Source: Cesiribacter sp964504565
GTDB taxonomy: Bacteria > Bacteroidota > Bacteroidia > Cytophagales > Cyclobacteriaceae
Assembly: GCA_964504565.1 (NCBI GenBank)
Contig: CAZDEY010000001.1
Coordinates: 248,001 to 312,000 of the forward strand
Reading direction: 5' to 3'
DNA length: 64,000 nucleotides
Shown here: positions 18,565 to 27,920 of the stretch, piece by piece
Layout: every line of letters starts with the position of its first letter
Position numbering within the stretch: the first letter of the stretch is position 1
Notes under the pieces: model-generated
The model's database searches: none
Seen by the model: the letters and a program-made list of their open reading frames with translations, nothing else
What the model was told of the DNA's origin: nothing
Position numbers and translations under genes: made by a program

Positions 18565-20247
18565 TCATCTCATGTTTTTAGCAAATGCTGCCCTGAATGC
18601 TTGCAATACCTTGTTTTCATTGCCCATAGGACGGTATTTAATTGCCAAACCCGACAGCAGTAAGCTCCAGCCTAACCAGTACAGGCTATACCCTACATAC
18701 TTACTTACATCCTGAACACCGGTGTTCCTTTCGGTTTCGGTTATCTCTCCTGCCGAATTAAAAATCAGAAGGGGATTCTCTATACCAAACAAAGCAGGGT
18801 GCTGGCTGCTTAAAAAGACCAACAGGGCCACCGCGTAGCCCAGGTACTGCTGGTTTATCAGGATGTGGCAGCTTAGGCAAACCATTGCCATCAAGGCAAA
18901 ATCCCGAAACTGGTATAGGTAGATTGCCTGCAGGTAGTTAGCTAATTCTAATGAACCGTCGGAGTTTAGCTGAAGCACTATGCCTACCAGAAACAGGCCG
19001 GTTTGCAGAATCAGTACCAAGCCTAGCAGGCTTAGCAGACTGCTTAAAAATTGTTGTCCGCTGGTAAGGGGTAGGGTATCGTAAATTTCCTGGGCGTTGG
19101 CATTGCGCTGCTGCCAAACCAGTTTACCGCTCAGCATAATAAGCAGCATTACGCCCATACCGTATACTATCGGGCCTTTAATGTAGACCAGCATATTGCC
19201 GGTAGAAACTTCGTAGCCTTCTGCCACAATTATTTCGGTAAGTACAGCGGCCAGAAAAACTAGTATACCCAGTATAGCTATACCAAAAAGGCCGAATAAA
19301 GCTCGCTTCAACTCAAACCCGGCAAGTTTAAAAACCTGAATTGCTTTGCCTTTTAGCGAAAGGTTCTGATTAATTAGCGGTATAGGGCTTAGGTTCCAGT
19401 CTTCGGCGGTTAAAACGGAAACGGCATTGTGTACCTGATTTTTCTTAATTCTGATAGAAAACCGGCTAAGCTTTAAGACCGCACTTAATAAACCAAAGCC
19501 GGCAGCTAACCAGACCAGGCGGTTTAGCCAAAAAATCGGGGGAATATCAACCTGCGCGCCGGCTAACATTTCCGGCCTAAGGCTATCTTTCTGAAACTGA
19601 AGAAAGGCCAGGCCGGAATGATCTACCAGTTGCGCCCACTCCCAACGTTGGTAGTGCATACCCAGCCACTGCATCATTACTATATCCCAAGCCAGAAGAA
19701 AAAAGGCAAACCCAAAGGCCAGCATAGGCTGCCGGCTTAGTAAAATAAGGCCGTAGAGAAGCAATGCGGTAATAATAAGGTTGGGTAAGGCAAAAAGTAG
19801 AAGAGCCTTTGCCAAACTAACTACCACTGAACCGGTAAATATGGCAAACGGCAAATTGGCAAATAAGGCTGCGCCAGCCAGGCCGGCAAATAGCACTATT
19901 ATCATCCAGCCAAAGGCAAATAAGACCGTAGCCAGTAGCCGGCCGCCTACGTACTGCCAATGGGTTAGCGGTGAAGTTCGGTAAAGGCTTTCGGCCTGCA
20001 ACTGGTAATCGCGACCGGCGGCGCTGCCCAATACTACTGCCAATAAAAACAGCCAGAACTGGCTACTAAAAATAGCCAGGGCGGTAGTGTTAAGCGGGGC
20101 TATCAGGGGCATATCGTCCGCCAGGGCCACCGACTTTTTAAGAATTAGGTTTAGGGAAAATGCCGCTACGCCCAGCATAACCAACCATACTACCGGCCTT
20201 TTTACCTGATAGCCCAACTCAAACAGGAATATTTCGCGCCACTTCAT
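18565..20247 (-). CDS. ABC-2 type transporter permease
   Basis: 560 residues with about twelve membrane helices in two halves of six. Each half begins with a short cytoplasmic helix (FELGYQVKRPVVWLVMLG, and KLAGFELKRALFGLFG). PLTHWQYVGGRLLATVL is a typical ABC-2 loop. Its start overlaps the end of the ATPase gene by 4 nt (ATGA), so the two are translated together. The pair forms an exporter; cargo is unknown. Confidence 0.85.
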   Translation of the reverse strand: MKWREIFLFELGYQVKRPVVWLVMLGVAAFSLNLILKKSVALADDMPLIAPLNTTALAIFSSQFWLFLLAVVLGSAAGRDYQLQAESLYRTSPLTHWQYVGGRLLATVLFAFGWMIIVLFAGLAGAALFANLPFAIFTGSVVVSLAKALLLFALPNLIITALLLYGLILLSRQPMLAFGFAFFLLAWDIVMMQWLGMHYQRWEWAQLVDHSGLAFLQFQKDSLRPEMLAGAQVDIPPIFWLNRLVWLAAGFGLLSAVLKLSRFSIRIKKNQVHNAVSVLTAEDWNLSPIPLINQNLSLKGKAIQVFKLAGFELKRALFGLFGIAILGILVFLAAVLTEIIVAEGYEVSTGNMLVYIKGPIVYGMGVMLLIMLSGKLVWQQRNANAQEIYDTLPLTSGQQFLSSLLSLLGLVLILQTGLFLVGIVLQLNSDGSLELANYLQAIYLYQFRDFALMAMVCLSCHILINQQYLGYAVALLVFLSSQHPALFGIENPLLIFNSAGEITETERNTGVQDVSKYVGYSLYWLGWSLLLSGLAIKYRPMGNENKVLQAFRAAFAKNMR

Positions 20248-21140
20248 ACCAGCACCTCCACTCGTTTAGCTGTATAAGCAAAGCCGTTTAGGGTGCAGAA
20301 GTAGGCATCTTCCAGGGTTGGGGGCACCGGTTCAAAGCCGGGCGGTGGTTCTTCAGCATAAATATGAATAAGCGTTTGCCCGCTTAGTAATTTGGTAGAA
20401 ACAATCCGGTATATCTTTTCCAGGGCTGGTAGGGTAAAGCGGTCTACCACCTTGCGCCATATTTTACCTTGCAAATGGGCTACGGCCTGTAATGGGCTGG
20501 TTTCTACTAGTATAGTTCCCTGGTTAATAACTGCCATACGAGTGCACAGCTCGGCTACATCTTCTACTATATGGGTAGAAAGCAGTACCACACTTTCCTC
20601 GCCCAATTCACTTAGCAGATTTAGGAAACGTACGCGCTCGGCGGGGTCCAGGCCAGCGGTGGGCTCATCTACAATTAACAACTTGGGGCGACCCAGCAGG
20701 GCTACGGCTACGCCAAAGCGTTGCTTCATGCCGCCGGAAAAGCCGCCAACTTTGTGCTTGCGCTTTTCCCAGAGGTTAGTTTTATGCAGCAGGTCTTCGG
20801 TAATTTCTTTTCGCTCGCCCTTGCTGGCTATGCCCTTAAGTACCGCAAAGTGGTTCAGGAGCTTTTCGGCGCTTACCTTGGGCAATAGGCCAAATTGTTG
20901 GGGCAGATAGCCTAAGGTCTTCCGTAGCTCGGCGGGCTGCTCTAGTATATTAATTCCATTGAGGTAAATTTCTCCGGAATCGGGTTTTTGCAGGGTAGCC
21001 AGCGTACGCATAAGGCTGGATTTACCGGCACCGTTGGGACCCAATAGCCCAAACATACCGTTGGGTATAGTCAGGCTGATGTTGTTGAGGGCCCGGGTGC
21101 CGTTGGGGTAGGTTTTGCTGATGTTTTTAAGGGTGAGCAT
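20244..21140 (-). CDS. ABC transporter ATP-binding protein
   Basis: 298 residues. Walker A GLLGPNGAGKSSLMRTL (residues 33-49), Q-loop GYLPQQFGL, signature FSGGMKQRFGVA, Walker B LLIVDEPTAGLDP and H-loop STHIVEDV. The C-terminal 70 residues are an extra domain. It energises the adjoining permease. Divergent from a LytS/LytTR pair, with about 250 nt between start codons. Confidence 0.92.
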   Translation of the reverse strand: MLTLKNISKTYPNGTRALNNISLTIPNGMFGLLGPNGAGKSSLMRTLATLQKPDSGEIYLNGINILEQPAELRKTLGYLPQQFGLLPKVSAEKLLNHFAVLKGIASKGERKEITEDLLHKTNLWEKRKHKVGGFSGGMKQRFGVAVALLGRPKLLIVDEPTAGLDPAERVRFLNLLSELGEESVVLLSTHIVEDVAELCTRMAVINQGTILVETSPLQAVAHLQGKIWRKVVDRFTLPALEKIYRIVSTKLLSGQTLIHIYAEEPPPGFEPVPPTLEDAYFCTLNGFAYTAKRVEVLV

Positions 21141-21255
21141 AGCACTAAGTTTGTTTTCAGCAAGGTTAAGGTACTGACCGGCACTATGAAAAAAGATGTG
21201 ACGGATGGGGTGGAGAATGTGGTAAGACTCTTATAAATGCATATCACATCGTTAA

Positions 21256-21279
21256 AGCCCAAGGTTTAAACCTTGGGCT
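21256..21279. repeat. 24-bp perfect palindrome, REP-like
   Basis: Arm AGCCCAAGGTTT followed directly by its complement, with no loop. It lies in the gap between the divergent exporter and LytS genes. It could act as a binding site, but the form is also common among intergenic palindromic repeats. Confidence 0.55.
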
Positions 21280-21390
21280 ACTGGGGCTACATCCTACAAA
21301 TTACAATCCATCCCATAATACCCCCGACCCATCACACTTATTTTAGGGGCTGGGCGAAAAGCTTTAGCATTGTGGCATAATCATTTCGCT

Positions 21391-22794
21391 ATGAAAACGC
21401 CTTTGTTCACCCTTACCAAATCCGAGAAGTTTGAGTTGCTACTGGCTACCATTGTACTTGTTATCGGTATGTTAGATGCTTCGCCTATTGTAATAAATGA
21501 AGATGGGGTTCAGATGGAAGATAGGCCGGCCTACTATTTTCAATTGTTTAGACTCGTTACGCTGTACGGTTTATTTCTGCTGAATAACTTTAAAACTATT
21601 CCTTCGCTTTTAAAAAGTAAGCAAGTGGGGCTAAACCTGGGTTTGCTGGCTGCTAGTATTGGTTCTGTATTCTTACTATATAAAGATGCGAATGCTCTAA
21701 CCGCTGTTTTTATAATTTTTGGCCTCTACCAACTTATAAAGTACGCTACTATTTTTCTCCATAAATCCGATGTAAAACTTCGGAATCAGTACTCAGTGGT
21801 AGCGCCTTATATAGTACTTATCGCTTCGCTGTATGTAGTAATTATCTCATTGTTGTTACTTGGTGAAGCTGAGGCTCCACTTATAGTATTTGCCATACTA
21901 GCCGGCTTGTTCAGTATTGGCTTTTATCAGTACTCCTTTCAGTATTTGCTGCCTAAAGCTTATAATAAAAAGAAGCCCTTACTATATTATATTGGCCAAA
22001 GCCTACTGCTTCTGCTAATTAGCATAATTCCGGTAGGTCTGTTAGCAGCTTTATTCCTGTACGACGCAGAAATCAGTGTTCCTATAGTTCTATTCAACGG
22101 TCTGTTTCAGCTTTTAATAACTGTTCCTTTTAGTTGGGAGGTGTATAAACGCGAGGTCCGGTCTAAACAGGCTTTTACCAATCTTAAAAAGGAAGCAGAT
22201 CAGTCGGCGGCTAATGTGCAGATGCTGCGCTCGCAAATTAATCCGCACTTTCTGTTCAATATTCTGAATACGCTATACGGCACCGCCATTCAGGAGAAGG
22301 CCGAACGTACCGCCGAGGGCGTACAAATGCTGGGCGATATGATGCGCTTTATGCTGCACGAAAACCTGAAAGAGAAAATACTCCTGACCCGCGAGTTAGA
22401 ATACATCCGAAATTATATCTACCTGCAAAGTCTGCGGATAAACCAAAGCCCAACCGTAGCCATTAAAACCGAAATTGAGGATTACCAAGGCGAGGCTACT
22501 ATTGCGCCCATGCTGCTAATTCCGTTTATAGAAAATGCCTTTAAGCACGGCATTAGCCTGCGCGAGGCTTCCTTTATAATTGTTATCTTGAAAGCCAGTA
22601 GCGAAGAAGTAGTTTTAGAGGTAAGCAACAGTACGCACACTAAACTTACCAGCGATACCGAAGCCGATAAAAGCGGTATAGGGCTGGAAAATGTAAAACA
22701 ACGTCTGGCACTAAGCTATCCCGAAAGCCATAAGCTGGATATTCAGGAGGCCTTAGGCAAGCATAAAGTGAAACTGGAAATTGACTTAAAATAA
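21391..22794 (+). CDS. LytS/YehU-type sensor histidine kinase
   Basis: 467 residues from the ATG at 21391. The frame is open from 21370, but MKTPLFTLTKSEKFE is the better start and sits just behind a near-consensus TAGCATTG. Residues 15-250 hold about seven membrane helices; then the His_kinase block LRSQINPHFLFNILNTLYG (acceptor H) and an ATPase with LLIPFIENAFKHG and SGIGLENVKQRL. It should signal to the LytTR regulator two genes downstream. Its stop codon overlaps the next ATG (TAATG). Confidence 0.85.
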   Translation: MKTPLFTLTKSEKFELLLATIVLVIGMLDASPIVINEDGVQMEDRPAYYFQLFRLVTLYGLFLLNNFKTIPSLLKSKQVGLNLGLLAASIGSVFLLYKDANALTAVFIIFGLYQLIKYATIFLHKSDVKLRNQYSVVAPYIVLIASLYVVIISLLLLGEAEAPLIVFAILAGLFSIGFYQYSFQYLLPKAYNKKKPLLYYIGQSLLLLLISIIPVGLLAALFLYDAEISVPIVLFNGLFQLLITVPFSWEVYKREVRSKQAFTNLKKEADQSAANVQMLRSQINPHFLFNILNTLYGTAIQEKAERTAEGVQMLGDMMRFMLHENLKEKILLTRELEYIRNYIYLQSLRINQSPTVAIKTEIEDYQGEATIAPMLLIPFIENAFKHGISLREASFIIVILKASSEEVVLEVSNSTHTKLTSDTEADKSGIGLENVKQRLALSYPESHKLDIQEALGKHKVKLEIDLK

Positions 22795-23294
22795 TGGATA
22801 GAATAGAAGCAGTAATTCAGCCTAGCCTTTATGAGCATGTGATTGACCTTTTACAATTTAAAATAAATGATAAATGGCTCGATAGATGGTTGGATGAAGT
22901 ATATCCTGATAATCTGTATGCAGGGTTAATTCCTGCATTGCACTTGATGTATTCCTACAAGGACTCGGAAGTTGTATGGTCAAGAATTATTCCTGAGCAA
23001 AATAAAACCACCATTTGTCCAGTGCTTATGTGTCCGGACGATTGCGACTTCTCTTGCACAATAATTGTAGCTGAAATTAAACGATTGGACTATTTGGTTG
23101 AGTGGAATAGACTTGGAATTAATATGACTAGGGATGCAGATTCTAACGCAGTAGGTAATTTGGTAGAATGGCTACCCGAGTTTCCTTCGTTAATTTTTAG
23201 TTATGACGAATACTCTAAAACCATTGAAATTTTTAGAGAGGTATACGAAGAAGATAAACGGAAGGACTTAGAGAACTTAAAGCGAAGCTTATGA
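22794..23294 (+). CDS. Unknown 166-residue protein translationally coupled between kinase and regulator
   Basis: Begins on the last base of the kinase stop and overlaps the regulator start by 4 nt (ATGA), so it is built into the operon. The protein is acidic and cytosolic, with no signal or membrane segment: ALHLMYSYKDSEVVWSRIIP, then TTICPVLMCPDDCDFSCTIIVAEI with three Cys, then VGNLVEWLPEFPSLIFSYDEY. I do not recognise the family. The style resembles small immunity-type or adaptor proteins, but this is only a resemblance. Codon use is visibly AT-richer than in both neighbours, suggesting later insertion into the two-component operon. Confidence 0.7.
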   Translation: MDRIEAVIQPSLYEHVIDLLQFKINDKWLDRWLDEVYPDNLYAGLIPALHLMYSYKDSEVVWSRIIPEQNKTTICPVLMCPDDCDFSCTIIVAEIKRLDYLVEWNRLGINMTRDADSNAVGNLVEWLPEFPSLIFSYDEYSKTIEIFREVYEEDKRKDLENLKRSL

Positions 23295-23980
23295 AAGCCA
23301 TAGCGATAGACGACGAACCCATTGCTTTGGAGGTAATTAAGGCGCACGCTACTAAAGTGCCGTTTCTGGAGTTGGTGGCTACCTTTACCAATGCCTTTGA
23401 GGCCCTAAGCTTTCTGCAGCGCGAGCCGGTCGATTTACTGTTTCTGGATATTAAAATGCCGGATATTTCGGGCCTGGAGTTTTACCAGAGCCTCTCGCGT
23501 AAACCCCTGCTTATTTTCACTACCGCCTATACCGACTACGCCACCGACAGCTACGAACTGGATGCCGTGGACTACCTTCTAAAACCCTTTTCATTACCGC
23601 GCTTTATAAAAGCCTGCAACAAAGCCCAGGAACTCCACAATTTCCGCAACGCTGAAAATGGCGCGGCTGAACCGGAGCATATCTTCGTTAAGACTGGCTA
23701 CGAACAAGTTAAAATTTCTTTTGAGGATATTCTGTACCTGGAAGCCACCGGCAACTACGTAAGCTACGTACTAGCCGATAAGAAAATTCTTTCGCGCTCT
23801 ACCTTTAGCGAGGCCACGCAACAATTACCCAGCGGCCGGTTTATCCGCGTGCACCGCAGTTTTGTAGTAGCTAAGGATAAAATTGATAAAGCCGAGCGGC
23901 ACCAAGTTACTATCCAAGGTAAAGAAGTGCCGGTTAGCGAGGGCTATCGTAAAGATTTGGTTGAGGAACTCGGCGGGTAA
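23291..23980 (+). CDS. LytTR-family response regulator
   Basis: 229 residues. Receiver domain with acidic pair D7-D8, phospho-acceptor D53 in LLFLDIKMPDISG, and T and K marks in LLIFTTAYTDYA and YLLKPF. The C-terminal LytTR DNA-binding domain runs from HIFVKTGYEQVKISFEDILYLEA to the end (GRFIRVHRSFVV). Partner of the LytS-type kinase upstream; the divergent ABC exporter is an obvious candidate target (inference). Confidence 0.92.
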   Translation: MKAIAIDDEPIALEVIKAHATKVPFLELVATFTNAFEALSFLQREPVDLLFLDIKMPDISGLEFYQSLSRKPLLIFTTAYTDYATDSYELDAVDYLLKPFSLPRFIKACNKAQELHNFRNAENGAAEPEHIFVKTGYEQVKISFEDILYLEATGNYVSYVLADKKILSRSTFSEATQQLPSGRFIRVHRSFVVAKDKIDKAERHQVTIQGKEVPVSEGYRKDLVEELGG

Positions 23981-24118
23981 ATTTCTTTTGGATAGAAACT
24001 ACTGGATGATGGGCCTTAGCGAGATGCTAAGATCAGAAGAAGAAATGATCTTAGGGTGGAGCTAAAATTATCTTTTTCAAACCACTAACCTGCGCCTACT
24101 GAAATTTTCCGCCACCTC

Positions 24119-25312
24119 TTACTTACCCCTATCCGGCAAAAGTTGAAACAGCAAGCCTACCACCGGGCCTATAGCCAAAATACAAAAAACCCAAGCCGTA
24201 GGGCTTTGCGCAAAAACTGAACCCAGTAATTGTATACTCACAATGGTAATGGCGTAGCCTATACTATTCACTATAGTAAGGGCAGAACCTTTGATCTGGG
24301 AATCCACACGGCTGGCTACCATTGTGGAAAACATAGGGGAATCGGCCACTACGGTAAAACCCCACAGTAGCAAGAATGCTACCAGCAAAAGCCCGGAGTT
24401 AGCCAAGAAGATTAGCGGCAGCATTAAGCAGCATAGCGCAGAAATAGAAAGATGTACTACGGCTACCTTCTTGGTTCCAAATCGGGAAGAAGTTAGACCA
24501 GCTACAACGCATCCAATAGTGCCTATTGCTATGGTTAGAAATGATACTAGAGAAGTATTTAGATTGAAGCCGGCAGCTTTTTCAGCGTAAAGAACAAGTA
24601 TTGCCGGAATAAACGCCCAAAAAGCATACAGCTCCCACATATGGCCGAAATAGCCAATAGCCGCCCGCCGAAACTTCTTATTACCAAATGCTTTAAATAT
24701 TAACTTGGGGTTAAACTTGGCAGAAGGCTTACGAAATGGTCCTTCAGGTACAAATAATTGCATAGCTAAACCGCCCGCTAGTGCCAATCCTGAGGTACTC
24801 ACAATTACTACCTTCCAGTTTAGTGTAGCACTACTGTAGGCTAGCAGATGCGGAAAAGCCGTACCCAGCACCAATGCTCCAACCAAAAACCCCAGCGATT
24901 TGCCCAATCCTTTGGTATAATAATCGGCGGCAATCTTCATACCTACCGGATAAATGCCGGCCAGGAAAAAACCGGTCAAGAACCTGAATAACCCCAGGCT
25001 AACTAAGGTATTAAAATCTAAAACTGCCGCTAAGTTAGCTAAAGCGGCAAGCAAGGCACTATTAAAAAACACCCGGGAAGGTTTATACCGATCGGCAATA
25101 CCCAGTATAGCGTACACTAATGTACCTAGTATGAATCCCGCCTGCACCGCTGAGGTAAGGTATATAAGGCTTTGAGAAGGCAGGCTAAACCGATTTATCA
25201 GTTCCGGCATTACCGCATTGCCTGCAAACCATAGTGAAGTGCAAGCAAATTGGGCCAACACTATTACCGGTAATATTTGGCGAGGTACCAGAGGTTCTGC
25301 TAATCGATTCAC
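24119..25312 (-). CDS. Major facilitator superfamily transporter
   Basis: 397 residues with twelve hydrophobic segments. The loop between helices 2 and 3 has ADRYKPSR, an MFS motif A variant, and RFLTGFFLAGIYPVGMKIA marks helix 4. The shape suggests a drug, sugar or nitrate-like carrier, but the substrate cannot be inferred. Single gene; its end converges on the LytTR regulator. Confidence 0.8.
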   Translation of the reverse strand: MNRLAEPLVPRQILPVIVLAQFACTSLWFAGNAVMPELINRFSLPSQSLIYLTSAVQAGFILGTLVYAILGIADRYKPSRVFFNSALLAALANLAAVLDFNTLVSLGLFRFLTGFFLAGIYPVGMKIAADYYTKGLGKSLGFLVGALVLGTAFPHLLAYSSATLNWKVVIVSTSGLALAGGLAMQLFVPEGPFRKPSAKFNPKLIFKAFGNKKFRRAAIGYFGHMWELYAFWAFIPAILVLYAEKAAGFNLNTSLVSFLTIAIGTIGCVVAGLTSSRFGTKKVAVVHLSISALCCLMLPLIFLANSGLLLVAFLLLWGFTVVADSPMFSTMVASRVDSQIKGSALTIVNSIGYAITIVSIQLLGSVFAQSPTAWVFCILAIGPVVGLLFQLLPDRGK

Positions 25313-25375
25313 CGGTTAAAGATACGGTTTTAGCCTTGTAAGTAGTTTTATTTAGTATGAGCCTACTTATACAAA

Positions 25376-25414
25376 GCAAAAAGCCCTTCATTTAATTTCT
25401 GAAGGGCTCTTTGC
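25376..25414 (-). terminator. Terminator of the DUF2007 gene
   Basis: Arms TGAAGGGCT / AGCCCTTCA (25400-25408 and 25382-25390), followed on the minus strand by a run of T. It directly abuts the gene's stop codon at 25415. Confidence 0.8.
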
Positions 25415-25879
25415 TTATATCTCGTGGGGTGGCGGGGGCGGGGGTGTGCGTTCAGTTTCGGTCGGCCGCACCTCTGCCGGCCGCACCTCTGCCGGTCGCG
25501 CCGCTTCCCGGTTTATGGGTTGGGTGTGGCTAGGGTCATCCTTTACTTCGGAAATATTATTTACCGGGTGGTTGGCTGCAGTACCTTCATTAACGGCTCC
25601 ACCCGGGGCTCCACCCGGGGCTCCACCCGGGGCTCCAATAAACTCGCCGGCTTCGTTAAACATGCTATCGGCGTAGGCTTTGGCCTGGGGTATGTCTTCT
25701 CGCGCTACAAACAGCTCGGCGGCGTGTTCGGAGTCGGCGGTCATCCAGCCGGCATTAAGGTTTTCCTGCATGTGGTTACGTACCAGCGAGCCTATGCCCA
25801 TCTGATCTAGGTAATCGTGTATGGCATCGGCTTCTACTGCCGAACCTCTAAATATTGAGGCAAAATCTTTATCTTCCAT
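25415..25879 (-). CDS. DUF2007-domain protein with repetitive disordered tail
   Basis: 154 residues. Residues 1-75 match the DUF2007 (putative signal-transducing) fold, in the style FRGSAVEADAIHDYLDQMGI...LFVAREDIPQAKAYAD. The rest is low complexity: GAPGG repeats, then RPAEV repeats and PPPPPP near the end. Both repeat blocks are also DNA tandem repeats, so length may vary between strains. DUF2007 may bind small molecules or proteins; no function is established. Confidence 0.75.
   Translation of the reverse strand: MEDKDFASIFRGSAVEADAIHDYLDQMGIGSLVRNHMQENLNAGWMTADSEHAAELFVAREDIPQAKAYADSMFNEAGEFIGAPGGAPGGAPGGAVNEGTAANHPVNNISEVKDDPSHTQPINREAARPAEVRPAEVRPTETERTPPPPPPHEI
25464..25493. repeat. 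15-bp in-frame tandem repeat
   Basis: Two exact copies of GGCCGCACCTCTGCC followed by a degenerate third. They encode RPAEV units in the DUF2007 protein tail. Confidence 0.75.
25595..25637. repeat. 12-bp in-frame tandem repeat
   Basis: Unit GGCTCCACCCGG, three exact copies plus seven bases. It encodes the GGAP-type units in the DUF2007 protein. The unit is a multiple of three, so copy-number change keeps the frame. Confidence 0.85.
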
Positions 25880-25969
25880 CTGCTGTTGTTTTACGTTCTG
25901 AATAAAAATTGAAAGAGGTATTGTATTTAACTGAATTTTGCCGCTTAGGTTATTCGCTTTCAGGCATAT

Positions 25970-25995
25970 AAAAAAGCACCGCCAACCAGCAGTGC
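25970..25995 (-). terminator. Terminator of the acyl-CoA synthetase gene
   Basis: An imperfect hairpin with arms GCACTGC and GCGGTGC (25995-25989 and 25982-25976), followed on the minus strand by six T. Confidence 0.6.
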
Positions 25996-26025
25996 CTCTA
26001 TATTTCCAGAACTACGGAGCAAACC

Positions 26026-27828
26026 CTACACCGCGGCTGCTACCGAATTGCCCTGGCTTCGGTAAATACCACTGATTAGGGCGTGGTTCTTTTCAAAAAT
26101 TTTCTTGCGTTTTAGCTTTAGGGTAGGGGTTAGTTCGTCGCCTTCTATGCTCCACGGCTGGGCCAGCAAACGTATTTCCTTTATTTGTTCCCAGCTACCA
26201 AAGCCTTCGTTGAGGCGTTTAACCTCCCGTTCTACTTTATCCTGAACTTCGGGCATAGCAATCATATCGGCAAGGCTGCCCGTTGCGCAGGCGTAGTTTT
26301 TATAGGCGCACCACTCTTTAAGATTATCGTAGCTGGGTACTATTAGGGCTGCCGGAAATTTTTCGCCTTCGCCTACCACCATAATTTGTTCAATCATGGT
26401 GCTTTCTTTCATTTTATTTTCAATAGGCTGCGGGGCTATATATTTACCGCCGCTGGTTTTAAACATTTCCTTTTTACGGTCGGTAATTTTCAGGAATTTC
26501 CCTTCAATCATTTCCCCTACATCGCCGGTATGAAACCAGCCTTCGCTATCTATCGCTTCATTGGTCAACTCCGGTTTATTATAGTAACCCTTCATTACGT
26601 TAGGGCCTTTTACCAGAATCTCGCCATCATCGGCAATTTTTACGGTAACGCCTTCCAGCACTTCGCCTACGGTGCCTACCCTCACCCGCTTAGGATCGCA
26701 CTTATTAAAGCTTATACCGGGCGAGGTTTCTGTTAGGCCGTAGGCTTCGCAAACCGGAATTTGAGCTGCCCAGAAAACCCGCGCCAAGCGAGGTTGCAGA
26801 GCCGCCGCGCCGGATACAATCATGCGAATATCACCGCCCAAAGCTTCGCGCCACTTACTAAAGATTAGCTTGTTGGCTAGTTTGAGCTGCAGGCGGTACC
26901 ACAAGCTACCGGGTTTATTGGGTATATGGCGATTGCCCAAATCTAACGCCCAGAAGAATAATTTGCGCTTAACCCCGCTAAGCTCCATACCTTTGGTCAC
27001 TATTTTATCGTAAACTTTTTCTAGCAAACGAGGCACAGTGGCAAACACCTGCGGCTGCACCTCCTTCAAGTTATCGCCGATGGTGTCCATGCTTTCGGCA
27101 TAGTAAATTCCCAAGCCCATATTCATATAGGCGTAGGTAGCGGTTCTCTCAAATATATGGCACAGTGGCAAAAAGCTTAGTACCCGGCAACTCGGTTCCA
27201 CATTGGGGAATAGGTTAGCTACTGCCTGAGCATTACTGAGTATATTGTTGTGGGTAAGCATAACCCCTTTAGGCCGGCCGGTAGTGCCCGAGGTATAAAT
27301 TAAAGTCAGCAAATCATCCGGATCTACTGCGGCTTTATAAGGCTCTAGTTGAGTTATATCTTCGCCCTTAGCCGGCTCCAATAAACTTTTCCAGTGCGGG
27401 GCATTAGCCAGTTTGTCAAAGGTATAGATGTTGTCGGTGAGTTCCGGTATATCGGCCGAGGCGTTTTTTACTTTGGTATATAGCTCATTATCGGCGGCAA
27501 AAGCCATTATAGCCCCGGAATCTTTTAGTATGTAAGCATAATCTTCTTCCGAAATTGTGGGATACATGGGTACGCTTACTGCACCTAGTTGTTGCGCGGC
27601 ATAGTCCACAAATATCCATTCCGGGCGGTTGGGCGATACTATGGCTATTTTATCGCCTTTTTTTACTCCCTTCTTTAGAAGCCCAAGGCTTAACTGGTTT
27701 ACAATATCAATAACTTCTCCGGTGTTATAGCGGAGCCAGCGGCCGTCCACCTTAGCGGCCAACGAGTCGGGTTGAGGAAACTTATTTTGTTGTTGGTAAA
27801 GAAGATCAAAAAGACGGGTAGCAGCCAT
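26026..27828 (-). CDS. Long-chain acyl-CoA synthetase (AMP-forming)
   Basis: 600 residues. AMP-binding P-loop LIYTSGTTGRPKGVMLTHNN (about residue 175), ACEAYGLTETSPG-type motif (PVCEAYGLTETSPGISF), ATP motif GWFHTGDVGEM and the KITDRKKEMFKTSGGKYIAP hinge. These place it in the long-chain fatty acid CoA ligase group. It activates fatty acids with ATP and CoA for membrane lipid synthesis or beta-oxidation, at the inner face of the membrane. Single gene with its own terminator. Confidence 0.92.
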   Translation of the reverse strand: MAATRLFDLLYQQQNKFPQPDSLAAKVDGRWLRYNTGEVIDIVNQLSLGLLKKGVKKGDKIAIVSPNRPEWIFVDYAAQQLGAVSVPMYPTISEEDYAYILKDSGAIMAFAADNELYTKVKNASADIPELTDNIYTFDKLANAPHWKSLLEPAKGEDITQLEPYKAAVDPDDLLTLIYTSGTTGRPKGVMLTHNNILSNAQAVANLFPNVEPSCRVLSFLPLCHIFERTATYAYMNMGLGIYYAESMDTIGDNLKEVQPQVFATVPRLLEKVYDKIVTKGMELSGVKRKLFFWALDLGNRHIPNKPGSLWYRLQLKLANKLIFSKWREALGGDIRMIVSGAAALQPRLARVFWAAQIPVCEAYGLTETSPGISFNKCDPKRVRVGTVGEVLEGVTVKIADDGEILVKGPNVMKGYYNKPELTNEAIDSEGWFHTGDVGEMIEGKFLKITDRKKEMFKTSGGKYIAPQPIENKMKESTMIEQIMVVGEGEKFPAALIVPSYDNLKEWCAYKNYACATGSLADMIAMPEVQDKVEREVKRLNEGFGSWEQIKEIRLLAQPWSIEGDELTPTLKLKRKKIFEKNHALISGIYRSQGNSVAAAV

Positions 27829-27920
27829 AGGTTAGAAATTTCTTAATTTCTACTGAAAGTACTATTTTATTTGGAATTATGAAATATTACAGTAGCAACC
27901 TTTGCTAAATTTGTTAGCTA

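Noticed and set aside
24954..25175. Plus-strand Lys- and Ala-rich open frame
   Set aside because: Antisense to MFS helices; its composition follows from the complementary hydrophobic codons.
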